Below, piece after piece: positions 1 to 5,988 of a stretch of 8,605 nucleotides of DNA; the stretch's first letter is position 1, and each line of letters opens with the position of its first letter. Both the position numbers and the translations under genes were made by a program. This stretch comes from Pseudomonadota bacterium (GTDB taxonomy: Bacteria > Desulfobacterota > Desulfobulbia > Desulfobulbales > JAGXFP01), in the NCBI GenBank assembly GCA_030673265.1, contig DAOVJK010000117.1, positions 1 to 8,605 of the forward strand, written 5' to 3'. The notes under the pieces were generated by a model that was not told the DNA's origin, did not search any database, and saw nothing but the letters and a program-made list of their open reading frames with translations.

Positions 1-1
1 C

Positions 2-556
2 GGACTCAAGGCCATTGGTGTAGCCCACGGCCTGGAACCAGACCTTTTTTTTCACCAGGCTACCGAGATCATCTACGCCTGCGGTTACGTTATCGGTAAA
101 GGTACCGCCGCCGATTTCTGGGATCTGGTCCGCCAGGAGTTAACCATTCAGGGCAGTGACGACGAACTTAGCAATGAAATTCTGTCCCGTTTCATCCTGC
201 GGCAAGGGATGATTGATAAGGTCCAGGCGATCAAGCTGCAAGGAATTAGGACCGCCATTCTCAGTGACCAGACCAACTGGCTGGACCTGCTGGACCAGCG
301 TGATAATTTCCTGGCGGAGTTCGACCCGGTCATCAACAGTTATTACCTGGGCACCACCAAGAGGGACCCCGCCACATTTAGCGAAGCCCTGCGGATTCTT
401 GCCGTTCAGCCCGAGCAGGTCCTGTTCGTCGATGATAACCGGGGCCATATCGCCCGGGCCGCCAAACTTGGCCTGCAAACCCACCTGTTCACCAACGAAG
501 CCGCCTTTGGCCGGGAACTCCGGGATCTGGGCATAATGCTAAGCACTGAGGATTGA
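2..556 (+). CDS. HAD-family hydrolase, C-terminal part (5'-truncated by window)
   Basis: The reading frame is open from the first full codon of the window to the TGA at 554-556, giving 184 visible residues. The N-terminal nucleophile motif DxD lies outside the window. Visible HAD motifs are motif II (AILSDQTN, Ser at visible residue 88), motif III Lys (GTTKRDP, residue 120) and motif IV (VLFVDDN, Asp-Asp 144-145). The helical stretch before motif II fits a C1 cap, as in subfamily IA/YihX-like phosphatases. Such enzymes hydrolyse small phosphorylated metabolites in the cytoplasm through an aspartyl-phosphate; the substrate cannot be told from sequence. An internal ATG at 209 is not the real start, because strong coding sequence continues upstream of it. 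The next gene starts only 4 nt after the stop, so the two are probably co-transcribed. The family call is firm; the specific function is unknown. Confidence 0.88.
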   Translation, partial: GLKAIGVAHGLEPDLFFHQATEIIYACGYVIGKGTAADFWDLVRQELTIQGSDDELSNEILSRFILRQGMIDKVQAIKLQGIRTAILSDQTNWLDLLDQRDNFLAEFDPVINSYYLGTTKRDPATFSEALRILAVQPEQVLFVDDNRGHIARAAKLGLQTHLFTNEAAFGRELRDLGIMLSTED

Positions 557-560
557 TAAA

Positions 561-971
561 ATGCCAAACTGGCTGCCGGCAACTCTGGGCTCCCTGGTTC
601 TGTTCGGCTTATGGGGCTTTTTCCCAAAACTGGCTGTCACCTATCTGGATTCCCGCAGCGCCCTGATCTACTATACCATCGGCAGCCTGCTAGTTGCTCT
701 GGTCGTTCTTTTCACCTTAAAAATGCAACCAGCCTTTCACCCCCGCGGCTCTATTTTCGCCGTCCTGAGTGGGGTGGCTGGCTTTGCCGGCACGCTGTGC
801 TTTTTTGCCGCAGCCAGCCGAGGCCGAATCTCTCTGGTGGTGTGCATCACCGCCCTTTACCCGCTGATAACCATCATTCTGGCGGCAATCTTTCTCAAAG
901 AGCCCCTGACCATAAAACAGCTGACCGGCATGGCCTGCGCTATTGTCGCAATCCTGCTGATGTCTTCCTGA
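561..971 (+). CDS. Small single-domain EamA/DMT-family membrane protein
   Basis: This 136-residue, very hydrophobic protein has about five predicted membrane segments (roughly residues 7-24, 35-54, 64-85, 90-112 and 119-135). The end of the protein is typical of an EamA domain: a YPLITIILAAIFLKEPLT stretch with the conserved Glu, followed by a Gly-rich final helix. Full drug/metabolite transporters carry two such domains (about 300 residues, 10 helices). This one has a single domain, so it would have to work as a dimer, as small DMT proteins do. The substrate is unknown. The ATG at 561 is supported by GAGGA at 548-552 with an 8-nt gap. The stop of the HAD gene lies 4 nt upstream, suggesting translational coupling. 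A long open frame overlaps it in another phase but has no protein-like character before codon 995. Confidence 0.88.
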   Translation: MPNWLPATLGSLVLFGLWGFFPKLAVTYLDSRSALIYYTIGSLLVALVVLFTLKMQPAFHPRGSIFAVLSGVAGFAGTLCFFAAASRGRISLVVCITALYPLITIILAAIFLKEPLTIKQLTGMACAIVAILLMSS

Positions 972-994
972 CCTCTGGCATCCGGGAGCACGAA

Positions 995-1516
995 ATGGCT
1001 GACAACAGGATAGAGCTGCTTGATTCCGATATCACCACCCTGACCGTCGAGGCCATCGTCAATGCCGCCAATAACTCGCTGTTAGGAGGAGGCGGGGTCG
1101 ACGGGGCCATTCACCGGGCGGCAGGATCGGAGCTGTTGACCGAATGCCGCAGCCTGCGCGGCTGTGCCACCGGTCAGGCCAAGATAACCGGAGGCTACCA
1201 GCTCCTGGCCAAACACGTGATCCACACGGTCGGACCGATCTGGAAAGGCGGGCGAGATAATGAAGCAGAGTTCCTGGCCTCCTGCTATAAACGCTGCTTC
1301 GAACTGGCGGTTGAAAATAAGATAAAGACTATGGCCTTCCCGGCGATAAGCACTGGGATATATGGCTTCCCCAAGCAAGAAGCCGCCGCAATCGCCATCC
1401 GCGAAGCACGAGCAGCACTCACCGCCAACCCGGAGCTGGAGAAAATAATTATGGTCTGTTTTAACCATGAAACCAGACAGGCCTATGAGACGGCTCTAAA
1501 ATATAATGTCCGTTAA
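995..1516 (+). CDS. Macro-domain protein (O-acetyl-ADP-ribose deacetylase / YmdB-like)
   Basis: The 173-residue protein is essentially one macro domain. The ADP-ribose-binding loops are present: IVNAANNSLLGGGGVDGAIH at residues 21-40 (Asn24, Asn27, Asp36 region), VIHTVGPIW around 75-83, and the phosphate loop AFPAISTGIYGFP at 114-126. In this family (MacroD/YmdB type) these residues bind ADP-ribose and allow hydrolysis of O-acetyl-ADP-ribose or removal of mono-ADP-ribose from Asp/Glu or nucleic acid. The frame is open much further upstream (to 611), but the ATG at 995 is chosen because GGGAG lies at 984-988, family homology begins here, and the upstream part overlaps the EamA gene in another phase. 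The last 11 nt overlap the start of the Mut7-C gene. The family call is firm; the physiological substrate is unknown. Confidence 0.93.
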   Translation: MADNRIELLDSDITTLTVEAIVNAANNSLLGGGGVDGAIHRAAGSELLTECRSLRGCATGQAKITGGYQLLAKHVIHTVGPIWKGGRDNEAEFLASCYKRCFELAVENKIKTMAFPAISTGIYGFPKQEAAAIAIREARAALTANPELEKIIMVCFNHETRQAYETALKYNVR

Positions 1517-2234
1517 CCTCCTGCTTAATGGCGATCTCTGCCGGTTCCTGGCCAAGAGGAGCCGGGAGATGGTCATCCCGGCGATTGAGCTGGCAAGAAG
1601 AACTTCCATCAAAGATTTTTTGGAAGCACTCGGCATTCCTCACCCCGAGATCCATCGGCTCCGAGTGAACGGGGAAGAAAAAGATTTCAACCACATTGTC
1701 GCCGAAAATGACCGGATCGAGGTTTTCGCTGTGCCTTGGTCGATTGACCTGACTAGGCATAATCATTTAACACCTGCATTACACCCGATTCGCTTTGCGG
1801 TTGATGCCAATGTCGGTAAACTGGCCAGAATGCTGCGGATGACCGGCTTCGACACCTTCTATGATCCCGGCCTGAGCGATGCGGAACTGGCAGAGACAGC
1901 CTGGCGGGATAAACGGATTCTACTGACCAGAGATATTGCCCTTCTGAAAAGAAAGAAGGTGGTCCACGGCCGCTTGATCCGCCACAGCAACCCTGCCGAG
2001 CAACTCACGGAAGTAATCGGGCTCTACGGCTTGCGGGACCAGATCGTGCCATTCAGCCGCTGCCTCTGTTGCAATAATGGCTTGGAGGAAATAGCCAAAG
2101 CGGAAATAATAGACCGCCTCCAGCCTCTGACCCAAAAATATTATGACGATTTTAAGATCTGCCGACAATGTGAGCGGTTATACTGGCCCGGTTCACACCG
2201 AGAGCGGATGTTGAAACTTATTGAGGAGCTATAA
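1506..2234 (+). CDS. Ubiquitin-like + Mut7-C RNase (PIN-like) domain protein
   Basis: This 242-residue protein has two parts. Residues about 1-80 form a beta-grasp, ubiquitin-like Mut7-C N-terminal domain (note RLRVNGEEKDFNHIVAENDR, typical of ThiS/MoaD-like folds). Residues about 95-240 are the Mut7-C RNase domain: FAVDANVGKLARMLR with acidic Asp100, then ILLTRDIALL with Asp143, then a zinc-binding knuckle with Cys186/Cys189 (RCLCCN) and Cys219/Cys222 (CRQC). The Mut7-C fold is related to PIN nucleases and is predicted to act on RNA; experimental data on bacterial members are scarce. The length and domain order are normal for bacterial members. The ATG at 1506 lies inside the last codons of the macro gene, with only a weak ribosome site (GAGACGG about 15 nt upstream), so translation is probably coupled. 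The gene ends in GAGGAG-CTA-TAA, which doubles as the ribosome site of the next gene. Confidence 0.93.
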   Translation: MSVNLLLNGDLCRFLAKRSREMVIPAIELARRTSIKDFLEALGIPHPEIHRLRVNGEEKDFNHIVAENDRIEVFAVPWSIDLTRHNHLTPALHPIRFAVDANVGKLARMLRMTGFDTFYDPGLSDAELAETAWRDKRILLTRDIALLKRKKVVHGRLIRHSNPAEQLTEVIGLYGLRDQIVPFSRCLCCNNGLEEIAKAEIIDRLQPLTQKYYDDFKICRQCERLYWPGSHRERMLKLIEEL

Positions 2235-2237
2235 ATA
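2223..2237 (+). promoter_or_regulatory. Shine-Dalgarno plus non-canonical ATA start codon
   Basis: GAGGAG at 2223-2228 sits 6 nt before ATA at 2235-2237. No ATG, GTG or TTG occurs in frame between the TAA at 2232-2234 and the ATG at 2325, yet the first ferredoxin cluster is encoded in that interval. The spacing is ideal for initiation at ATA, which would give M-A-E-G-I-T-T. This decides the start of the next gene unless the base is a sequencing error for ATG. Confidence 0.6.
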
Positions 2238-3146
2238 GCCGAAGGAATCACTACCATCATAGACCAGGAGAAATGCACCGGCTGCGGCCTCTGCGTCGAC
2301 GTCTGCCCCGACCAAACCATCAGCATGGAGGCCAACAAAGCTGCGATCACCGGCAGCAAATGTCTGCAATGCGGGCACTGCGCCGCCATCTGCCCGGTTG
2401 CAGCTATTGAAGTCAAGGCCATCTGCCCGGATAGTCTCAGCTTTAAGAGTTTTGAGCTCAATAAGCGCTGGCTTAAGTGGGACGATTTCGAGACGAGCGA
2501 GCTGGTCAGGCTGATGGCCTCCCGCCGCTCCTGCCGCAACTATCAGGAGCAGTCAGTGAGCAGGGAGGTACTGACAGATTTGGTCAAGATCGGTACAACC
2601 GCCCCGTCCGGTACCAACAGCCAGAAATGGACCTTCACAGTTCTGGATCGTCGCGCCCAGATTGAAAAATTCGGTGACCGGGTCGGGCTCTTTTTCCGGA
2701 AACTTAACAAAATGGCCGCCAACCCAATGCTCAGGCTGCTGTCACGCCTGTTCAGCAATGACGCCCTGGGCATCTATTACCGCCGCTATTATGACTCGAT
2801 TAAAAATGGCTTGGAGAAGAGAGAAAAGGAGGGGTGCGACTTGCTTTTTCACGGCGCTCCGGCCGTAATCCTGGTCGGCAGTGAAGAGGGAGGTAGTTGC
2901 CCGGCCGAAGATGCGCTGCTGGCTACCCAGAACATCCTGCTGGGCGCCCACGCCATGGGCCTCGGTTCCTGTCTGATCGGTTTTGCCGTGTCAGCTATGC
3001 AGCACGACCCAGCCATCAAAGATATCCTGGCCATCCCGCGGCAGGAGAAGATCTATGCCGTAATCGCCTTGGGATATCCGAACGAGCATTACCAGCGCTT
3101 AACCGGCCGCCGGCCCCTGCAGCCCCGGTTTCCTGAGATGACCTGA
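2235..3146 (+). CDS. Nitroreductase-family protein with N-terminal 2x[4Fe-4S] ferredoxin domain
   Basis: The protein is 303 residues if translation begins at ATA 2235. Residues 14-24 (CTGCGLCVDVC, then Pro) and 43-53 (CLQCGHCAAIC, then Pro) are two complete CxxCxxCxxxCP motifs for two [4Fe-4S] clusters. From about residue 90 a nitroreductase domain follows: FMN-binding SRRSCRNY (96-103), APSGTNSQ (123-130), the helix ALLATQNILLGAHAMGLG, and the C-terminal ALGYPNEHY. Such fusions are common in anaerobes and pass electrons from ferredoxin clusters to FMN for reduction of unidentified cytoplasmic substrates. The first ATG (2325, residue 31) would remove the first cluster and has no ribosome site, so I reject it. 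The gene abuts the Mut7-C stop, in the same frame. The start is either a genuine rare ATA codon, a mutation of ATG, or a sequencing error; readthrough of the TAA is less likely. Confidence 0.85.
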   Translation: MAEGITTIIDQEKCTGCGLCVDVCPDQTISMEANKAAITGSKCLQCGHCAAICPVAAIEVKAICPDSLSFKSFELNKRWLKWDDFETSELVRLMASRRSCRNYQEQSVSREVLTDLVKIGTTAPSGTNSQKWTFTVLDRRAQIEKFGDRVGLFFRKLNKMAANPMLRLLSRLFSNDALGIYYRRYYDSIKNGLEKREKEGCDLLFHGAPAVILVGSEEGGSCPAEDALLATQNILLGAHAMGLGSCLIGFAVSAMQHDPAIKDILAIPRQEKIYAVIALGYPNEHYQRLTGRRPLQPRFPEMT

Positions 3147-3172
3147 TCAGGATAAGCCAAACGCGGTCCTGA

Positions 3173-3219
3173 CGGGCTCATATCTTACAAACTAGCCCGG
3201 GTGGTTGCTCTTGCCACCC
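3173..3219. terminator. Convergent-junction hairpins, possible weak terminator
   Basis: Two stems lie back to back between the convergent genes. The first is CGGGCT (3173-3178) with AGCCCG (3194-3199), loop 15 nt. The second is GGGTGG (3199-3204) with CCACCC (3214-3219), loop 9 nt. They share G3199, so they cannot both be complete. Neither is followed by a clear T tract on either strand, so termination is only inferred from position. The second stem overlaps the stop codon of the 80-residue gene. Confidence 0.3.
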
Positions 3220-3461
3220 TACAGATCTTCTGCCTCGGCAACAGGCATAATTACAACAATTTTGTCCCGGTGGACGTTGATCAACGGTCCGTTCAACTGC
3301 TGGTGGCCGTTATGATCACTGACTGTCACATTGGAGACCGCCAGGAATATTTTGGACTCTGTCATATAATCGGTCAACCTCACTCCCGGCAGCAACCCGA
3401 TATCGCCCTCAATCCTCAGGCCCTCTGTCAGGATGACGACCCTGGTCTTATCCCTCTGCAT
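3219..3461 (-). CDS. Small uncharacterised protein downstream of pilT
   Basis: This is an 80-residue, probably soluble protein with no signal peptide, membrane helix or catalytic motif. It opens with a beta-strand-like RVVILTEGLRIEGDIGL, continues with RLTDYMTESKIFLAVSNVTV and ends INVHRDKIVVIMPVAEAEDL, suggesting a small all-beta fold. I recall similar short proteins (R-x-TD-Y-x-x-E-x-x-F-x-A-V-x-x-A/N-x-V pattern, ending in IN..KI..I.P) as a conserved domain of unknown function in bacteria; I cannot name a function. The start is well supported: on the minus strand AAAGGAGGT precedes the ATG by 6-7 nt, close to the ideal ribosome site. It lies 45 nt after pilT in the same direction, so it is probably the last gene of the pilT unit. 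A 100-codon plus-strand frame over the same DNA has no comparable support. Confidence 0.8.
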   Translation of the reverse strand: MQRDKTRVVILTEGLRIEGDIGLLPGVRLTDYMTESKIFLAVSNVTVSDHNGHQQLNGPLINVHRDKIVVIMPVAEAEDL

Positions 3462-3483
3462 TACCTACCTCCTTTAGGTTCAT
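3448..3483 (-). CDS. Candidate 11-residue leader peptide overlapping the 80-residue gene
   Basis: In the pilT-to-80-residue-gene gap the minus strand reads GGAGGG, 7 nt, then ATG, encoding MNLKEVGNAEG and stopping with TAA 14 nt inside the downstream gene in another phase. The AAAGGAGGT of the main gene lies within this mini-frame, so translating it would cover and then release that ribosome site. Only the ribosome site and the geometry support it; it could be chance. Confidence 0.2.
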   Translation of the reverse strand: MNLKEVGNAEG

Positions 3484-3506
3484 ACGCTTTCCCTCCATCA
3501 TAGTTG

Positions 3507-4580
3507 TCACGTCAGTGGTGGCTCATCGAACAGGTTTAGAAAGACATTCTTATCAATCGCTTTTTCATAGGCTGCCTCCGGTGTGATCTTGTCTTGCTCG
3601 ATCAGTTCCATGAGATGCTGATCCATGGTCTGCATCCCCATCTTGCTGCCGGTCTGGATCAAGGAATTAATCTGGTTGATTTTCCCCTCGCGAACGATAC
3701 TGGATAAGGAAGAAGAGCCGATCAGGATCTCCAGAGCGGCGCACCGCCCCTTGCCATCTTTGGTTTTCAACAGTTGCTGGGCAACAATTGCCGCTAAGGA
3801 ATCAGAAAGCATGGTTCTGGTCTGAGGTTGCTCATCGGCCGGGAAAGCGTTGATAATCCGGTCAATGGTTTTGGCGGCGCTGTTGGTGTGCAGGGTCCCA
3901 AAAACCAGGATCCCTAGTTCCGCGCAGGTCAAGGCCAGGGAAATTGTCTCCAGGTCCCGCATTTCACCTACCAGAATAATATCCGGGTCCTCACGGCTAG
4001 CCACCATCAGGGCGTCGGCAAAACTGTGGGAGTGACTGCCAATTTCGCGCTGGGTGAAGATACAGCGCTTGTTCGGATGGACAAATTCCAGCGGATCCTC
4101 AATGGTGATAATATGCTTATCATAGGTATCATTGATATAGTCAATAATTGCTGCCATGGTTGTTGACTTGCCACTGCCAGTGGGACCGGTCACCAGCACC
4201 AGCCCTCGTTCATAGTGGCCGATATTGCGGACTACATCCGGCATACTCAGCTGATCAAGCGTCAGGATCTTGGTGGGGATGATCCTGAAGACCCCGCCAA
4301 GGCCCCGGTGCTGATAGAGCAGATTGCAGCGGAAGCGGCCCACCCCCTCAAGCTCGTAGGCCATGTCAAAATCCCGGTGCTTGATGACCTGAGCATGCTG
4401 GGTGGGGCCCAGGATTTCAAACAAAATTTCCTCAGTTGCCTCTGCGGTCAGGTCCGGATGATTTGCCATCGGCACCATTTCACCATGGAGACGAAAAATC
4501 GGCGGGAACCCAACCACAATATGCAGATCGCTAGCGCCCTGTTCCTGCATTGCTCTGAAAAATGAATCTATCTGTGCCAT
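3507..4580 (-). CDS. pilT: Type IV pilus retraction ATPase PilT (canonical copy)
   Basis: The 357-residue protein is normal in length for PilT. The N-terminal PAS-like domain contains ASDLHIVVGFPPIFRLHGE (16-34). In the RecA-like domain, Walker A is GPTGSGKST (132-140), the Asp box is IITIEDPLEF (157-166), Walker B is ILVGEMRDLET with Glu206, and the His box is GTLHTNSAAKTIDRI with His231. All ATPase signatures are intact. PilT hexamers at the inner-membrane base of type IV pili hydrolyse ATP to depolymerise the pilus, giving twitching, adhesion and DNA uptake. The frame extends upstream to 4631, but the ATG at 4580 is preferred: it matches the family N-terminus (MAQIDSFF), has GGGGA 8 nt upstream, and avoids overlap with the preceding gene, whose stop is 19 nt away. 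The C-terminal element corresponding to AIRNLIRE is diverged (LSSIVREGK). Pilus structural genes are not in the window. Confidence 0.93.
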   Translation of the reverse strand: MAQIDSFFRAMQEQGASDLHIVVGFPPIFRLHGEMVPMANHPDLTAEATEEILFEILGPTQHAQVIKHRDFDMAYELEGVGRFRCNLLYQHRGLGGVFRIIPTKILTLDQLSMPDVVRNIGHYERGLVLVTGPTGSGKSTTMAAIIDYINDTYDKHIITIEDPLEFVHPNKRCIFTQREIGSHSHSFADALMVASREDPDIILVGEMRDLETISLALTCAELGILVFGTLHTNSAAKTIDRIINAFPADEQPQTRTMLSDSLAAIVAQQLLKTKDGKGRCAALEILIGSSSLSSIVREGKINQINSLIQTGSKMGMQTMDQHLMELIEQDKITPEAAYEKAIDKNVFLNLFDEPPLT

Positions 4581-4599
4581 TTTATAATCCCCATCGCTG

Positions 4600-5670
4600 T
4601 CAGTTCCCGGTTCCCTGCGGGAGATACGCATTAAACAACTTCTTGTTATCGGCGTTTGCCAGTGCCATCTCAGCTGAAATCTTCTCCTCCTTCAGTAAAG
4701 CCAGAATGGACTCATCCATTATTTGCATACCGATATTTTTTCCCATCTGCATCATAGAGGCGATCTGGAATGTCTTTTGATCCCGAATCAGGTTGCCGAT
4801 CGACAGGGAGCCGATCAGGACTTCCAAGGCTAGTTCCATTTTCTCTCCATCAGCACTGGGCAAAAGCCGCTGTGTAAAAACAGCCTTCAATGACTCGGCA
4901 AGCATCGCCCTGATCTGGGACTGTTCGCCGGGCGGAAAGGAGTCCAAAATCCGATCTACTGTTTTGGCCGCACTGGAAGTGGCCAGGGTGCCGATGACCA
5001 GATGGCCGGTCTCTGCGGCTGAAATGGCCAGGGAGATGGTATCCAGGTCCCGCAGTTCACCGATAACAATAATGTCGGGATCTTGCCGCAGCGCCCCTTT
5101 CAGGGCATTGCCATAGGAGAGGGTGTCCCGTCCCCGCTGCCGTTGATTAACCACCCCCTTTTTCAGGGGATGGATAAATTCGATGGGATCTTCAACGGTC
5201 AGAATGTGATGGGCCCGGTGGGTATTGAGATGATCAACGATAGCGGCAAGGGTCGTTGACTTGCCATGCCCGGAACCACCGGTAACCAGAATCAAACCCT
5301 GATGTTGATTCAGAACCTTGGGAAGCACATCAGGAAGTCCCAGCTCCTGCAGGGTCGGTATCACCGGCGGAATCACCCGGAACACTGCACCAAGCCCGTT
5401 ATTATGCATCATTACGCTGCCGCGGAATCGGCCCAGCCCGCTTATTTCGTAGGCAAAATCAATCTGTAGTTTTTCGTCAAGAATCTCTTTCTGTTCATCG
5501 GTCAACACCTCACGGATGATCTGGACGGTATGTTTGGCCGTCAGCTTCTGTGATTTCAATTTGACAATTTTACCCAGCTTGCGGACCATAAAAGGCTCAC
5601 CAGGTGCAATATGCACGTCAGAGGCATTGAGATCGATGGCTGCCTTAAAAACTTTATCTAACATTGCCAT
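4600..5670 (-). CDS. PilT/PilU-like ATPase paralog with altered active-site motifs
   Basis: The 356-residue protein is collinear with the neighbouring PilT: ASDVHIAPGEPFMVRKLGK at 16-34, Asp box ILTVEDPIEF (156-165), Walker B IVIGELRDLDT with Glu205, and C-terminal IGNLIRDQKT. Two motifs differ. Walker A is GGSGHGKST (131-139), keeping only the minimal GxxxxGK[ST]. In the His box, GTLATSSAAKTVDRI, Ala230 stands where PilT has His. Nucleotide binding looks possible, but catalysis or inter-subunit signalling may be altered, so this may be an accessory or regulatory subunit resembling PilU in role. The ATG at 5670 has GGGA 8 nt upstream; a second ATG two codons later is possible. It precedes pilT by 19 nt and is likely first in that operon. 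It could instead be an active retraction ATPase of a variant subfamily in which the His is naturally absent. Confidence 0.9.
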   Translation of the reverse strand: MAMLDKVFKAAIDLNASDVHIAPGEPFMVRKLGKIVKLKSQKLTAKHTVQIIREVLTDEQKEILDEKLQIDFAYEISGLGRFRGSVMMHNNGLGAVFRVIPPVIPTLQELGLPDVLPKVLNQHQGLILVTGGSGHGKSTTLAAIVDHLNTHRAHHILTVEDPIEFIHPLKKGVVNQRQRGRDTLSYGNALKGALRQDPDIIVIGELRDLDTISLAISAAETGHLVIGTLATSSAAKTVDRILDSFPPGEQSQIRAMLAESLKAVFTQRLLPSADGEKMELALEVLIGSLSIGNLIRDQKTFQIASMMQMGKNIGMQIMDESILALLKEEKISAEMALANADNKKLFNAYLPQGTGN

Positions 5671-5847
5671 AACTATAATCCCATCCGAATAATTTTAAAA
5701 AAGGGAGAAAGAGTTTCTGCCTCTGGCTTTTGTCAAGTGGCCAGTCGTGGCGACGATTTGATGTGTGCAGTTCAGCGCTTGGCTGGGAGCGCAAGCCTCT
5801 AAAGGCGACCTCAGCAGACCGCCTATTGCAGTGAACGCGTAGCCGCC

Positions 5848-5876
5848 AATTTAATATACCCATTCAGCCAGGTCAA
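5848..5876 (-). promoter_or_regulatory. Candidate sigma70 promoter for the pilus ATPase operon
   Basis: On the minus strand TTGACC (5876-5871) is followed after 17 nt by TAAATT (5853-5848), in an A/T-rich TATATTAAATT context. This would give a leader of about 170 nt before the first ATPase start at 5670. A second, perfect TTGACA lies nearer (5736-5731) but has no acceptable -10 at 16-18 nt. The assignment rests on motif similarity only. Confidence 0.3.
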
Positions 5877-5947
5877 GCCAAGACATGGTGATCGGGCCGG
5901 AGACATCCTGCCTAGTCTCGCGACTATTGACCTCATCCATCTATCTG

Positions 5948-5980
5948 AAAAAAAGACTTGGGTCCTTGTCCTTCGTACCC
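5948..5980 (-). terminator. Possible rho-independent terminator after MORN gene
   Basis: Starting 8 nt after the MORN stop codon, the minus strand reads GGGT, a 13-nt loop, ACCC, AAGTC and then seven T residues (5954-5948). The stem is only 4 bp, so the T run is the stronger part of the evidence. The position is right for ending the MORN transcript. Confidence 0.35.
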
Positions 5981-5988
5981 GTAATATT

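Larger units (their letters stand above)
5671..5988. other. Non-coding stretch between MORN gene and pilus ATPase operon
   Basis: These 318 nt contain no frame that looks like a protein; the short open frames on either strand lack ribosome sites and protein-like composition. It holds the 3' end and possible terminator of the MORN gene, a small hairpin TAGTC-TCGC-GACTA at 5913-5926, and the presumed promoter and leader of the pilus ATPase operon, including an A/T-rich 5686-5700 segment just upstream of the first ribosome site. Confidence 0.6.

Noticed and set aside
140..484. 114-codon minus-strand frame inside the HAD gene
   Set aside because: The plus strand carries ordered HAD motifs II, III and IV; the reverse frame is a by-product of codon bias.
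611..994. Upstream extension of the macro-domain frame
   Set aside because: The open stretch overlaps the EamA gene in another phase, reads as low-quality protein, and the macro domain has its own ATG and ribosome site at 995.
1082..1468. 128-codon minus-strand frame inside the macro-domain gene
   Set aside because: It is a shadow of a clear coding region, with no ribosome site and no recognisable domain.
3201..3503. 100-codon plus-strand frame
   Set aside because: It lies over the 80-residue minus-strand gene, which has a near-perfect ribosome site and protein-like sequence; the plus-strand product has neither.
5831..5855. TTGGC ... TGC pattern resembling a sigma54 promoter
   Set aside because: The distance between the GG and GC elements is several bases too long for the -24/-12 spacing.
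5654..5863. 69-codon minus-strand frame upstream of the first ATPase gene
   Set aside because: It has Arg/Ser-rich, non-protein-like composition, runs into the ATPase start in another phase, and has no ribosome site.
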